From Luscinia megarhynchos (taxonomy: Eukaryota > Chordata > Aves > Passeriformes > Turdidae): DNA of 64,000 nt. The notes under the pieces were generated by a model that searched no databases, was not told the origin of the DNA, and saw nothing but the letters and a program-made list of their open reading frames with translations. Positions 62,291-64,000 of the stretch are shown here, piece by piece. Position 1 is the stretch's first letter. Each line of letters begins with the position of its first letter. Position numbers and translations under genes: made by a program. The stretch lies in contig CM067569.1 of NCBI GenBank assembly GCA_034336665.1, positions 24,463,320 through 24,527,319 of the forward strand, in the 5' to 3' direction.

Positions 62291-64000
62291 ATTCACACAA
62301 TTTCTACTTGAGTTCATTAAAAACCTTCTCCCACAGCTCTGCCTCCCTCAGCAGCCAAAATTTCTCCTTTTAATAGAAGAAAGGAGCTTCCTTTGGGACT
62401 GCAATTCCCCCCACAGTGAGAAACTTACCCAGCTGAGAGTATGTGCTATCTTTTGAAGTAGTGTTAGCCCTTTCTGACCTGAGAAACAAGGGGGGGACTA
62501 AACCCTTGTATCTAACTTGGAAAGCACATCTAATACAGTCAGGGCATGTGTGCTAGACAGTTTTCATGTCTGAATGCTGTAGATAATGCACTTTAAAAGT
62601 TCTCTGAGATGAAAATTCAATTTATTATAGCAAAGCTTATGTTCACTCTCCCTAAGCCAACTAAACTCTTCCATGGAATTACAGAATGGGAAAATGAATC
62701 AGGTGGGGGAAGTGTGTGTAGTTTGGGTGATATTTTTATTTGTGTTTATCTTGTTTTTCTGGTGTGGTGGTTTTGTTGGGAGTCTTTTTGTTGCTTATTT
62801 TTAATTTTGAGGAGTAGATTTTGAGGATAGCAGGGACCATTATGGTCACTGATACAGAACTTCATCCTGTGTTTTCTTCATGGATCATATTATATGTGGC
62901 TGAATGTATATTTTTAGGTGAATAGCCATTCTTGATCTACTTAAAAATTAATGCCATATGAGGATGAAGTTTTTCACATGCCAAGCTGTTCCAACTCTTA
63001 AATACTAGTTTTAGTCCTAATGGCTAAGAAAGAGAGGTGTATGTACTCTCAGAAGACAGAAAACATATCTCACTACAATAAGGATGCTCAGAACATGAAC
63101 TAGATGCCATTTGGTAACAAGCTAGATTACTCTTACATCTCTCTTCAGATAATGCACTAGTTTTAGAACAATTTAATTCAGAGTTTCATTATATTAATTT
63201 ACTTCCATGCTTCCAATTCTTCAAGAAATAATTCTGGAGAGTTGAGAAGCTGTTTCAGTACACATTGTTATTCACTAAAGATGAATCCTGTATGTTTCTG
63301 GATGAAGTCCTACCTATGTTTTAAACTGTATTTTTCAAGCTTAAAAATAAATATTTTCCCAGTGTAACATATTAGTTATACAAATATAGGAAAGACTCTC
63401 TCTTAGTGTTCTCAGTTACATATAACAAAACTTTCAACGGAAATCAGTGTTAGATATATTCAGCTTGACTCTTGAGACTTTGATTTTATGTTCTGTTGCC
63501 TTCTCCAAAGCTTTAGTTTCAACACTGAAAGCAAGTCACGTGTAATAAAATATTATGCAAATGCTTTTCCTTACTCCTTGGGATCAAGAAATGTTTCATT
63601 TTTTTCTAAGAGTTCTCAGTGTAATCCTTTGAAAAGCTGTTACAGAAGCTTATTGTTATGAGCTAAATAAAATTAGTGTGACTCGGTGCTGTGAGATTTA
63701 AGTCAATGTTGTGGTATGGAGTCCACAAGGCATTGCAAGTGCAAGTGTCCGAGCAGCTGGGAGAAAGGAGAGGGGAAAGAGGAGTAACTCCCCTCATTTC
63801 TGCAGATGTTTGAGCTAAGGGATGCAGTAGTACTTTAACAGACTGTTATTCCTCTCTGTTCCAGGAGCAATGCCAGTGTTTGCAGGAACAGGAAACTTGG
63901 CAGTCTCAGTTGTCTCCTCATTACTGTGCTCTGTCTCTCAACCTTTGTGTTGCTTACCTCAGAGGGCACCAGAATGGGGAAGCTCGTCAGAAATTCAGGA

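Larger units (their letters stand above)
52251..64000. other. Gene-poor region downstream of BMS1, right part
   Basis: No supportable exon, CpG island or RNA gene. The longest ORF is a minus-strand 214-codon frame at 53153-53797 with no recognised motif. Other ORFs are shorter and mutually overlapping, such as the two plus-strand frames at 59133-59563. A degraded CR1-like tail (54950-55045) and a MIR-like fragment (62200-62290) are the only repeats suspected. In human the DNA past the BMS1 3' end leads to RET; no RET exon is visible here. Confidence 0.55.

Noticed and set aside
1..64000. CRISPR arrays, bacterial operons, phage or plasmid modules
   Set aside because: The window has spliced vertebrate genes, CR1 elements and CpG islands. 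The tandem repeats present are minisatellites without spacer structure.

Overview
The window is avian nuclear DNA, most likely from a songbird. It carries CR1 LINE 3' ends, small introns and sharp GC-rich promoter islands. One SINE has a tRNA-Ile-like head and a CR1-like tail, the TguSINE type described from zebra finch. No bacterial, plasmid or viral gene organisation is present.

Layout. (1) Positions 1-5154, minus strand: a complete four-exon TMEM254 gene (small multi-pass membrane protein) with polyA signal, ending at a GC-box promoter island near 5155-5345. (2) 5390-6440: a CR1 3' end followed directly by a GC-rich 20-bp minisatellite whose units can form hairpins. (3) 6440-17860: intergenic DNA without a supportable gene. 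(4) 17999-19544, plus strand: a three-exon PRD-class homeobox gene, best read as a single-homeobox DUX-like (sDUX-type) gene. Its homeobox is interrupted by an apparent 2-bp insertion, while all splice phases and the 310-codon last exon are otherwise open. (5) 21650-21905: a CR1 fragment, then a CpG island. (6) 22673-42836, plus strand: BMS1, the 40S ribosome-biogenesis GTPase-like factor, in 22 coding exons. All splice phases close except for a 1-nt surplus inside the large acidic exon (29030-29866). (7) 43126-64000: a gene-poor tract with scattered repeats and one AT-rich block (51340-51860) that looks like a candidate conserved regulatory element.

How the genes relate. TMEM254 and the homeobox gene are divergently oriented neighbours. 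In mouse, Tmem254 also sits beside the Duxbl genes, so the order supports the DUX assignment and suggests an old locus. BMS1 is a housekeeping nucleolar gene with its own island promoter. In human, the DNA beyond the 3' end of BMS1 leads to RET, so the gene-poor right third may belong to a RET upstream regulatory domain. That is inference from gene order only.

Exon limits were derived by hand from ORFs, GT/AG sites, splice-phase arithmetic and recalled family sequences. No database search was run.
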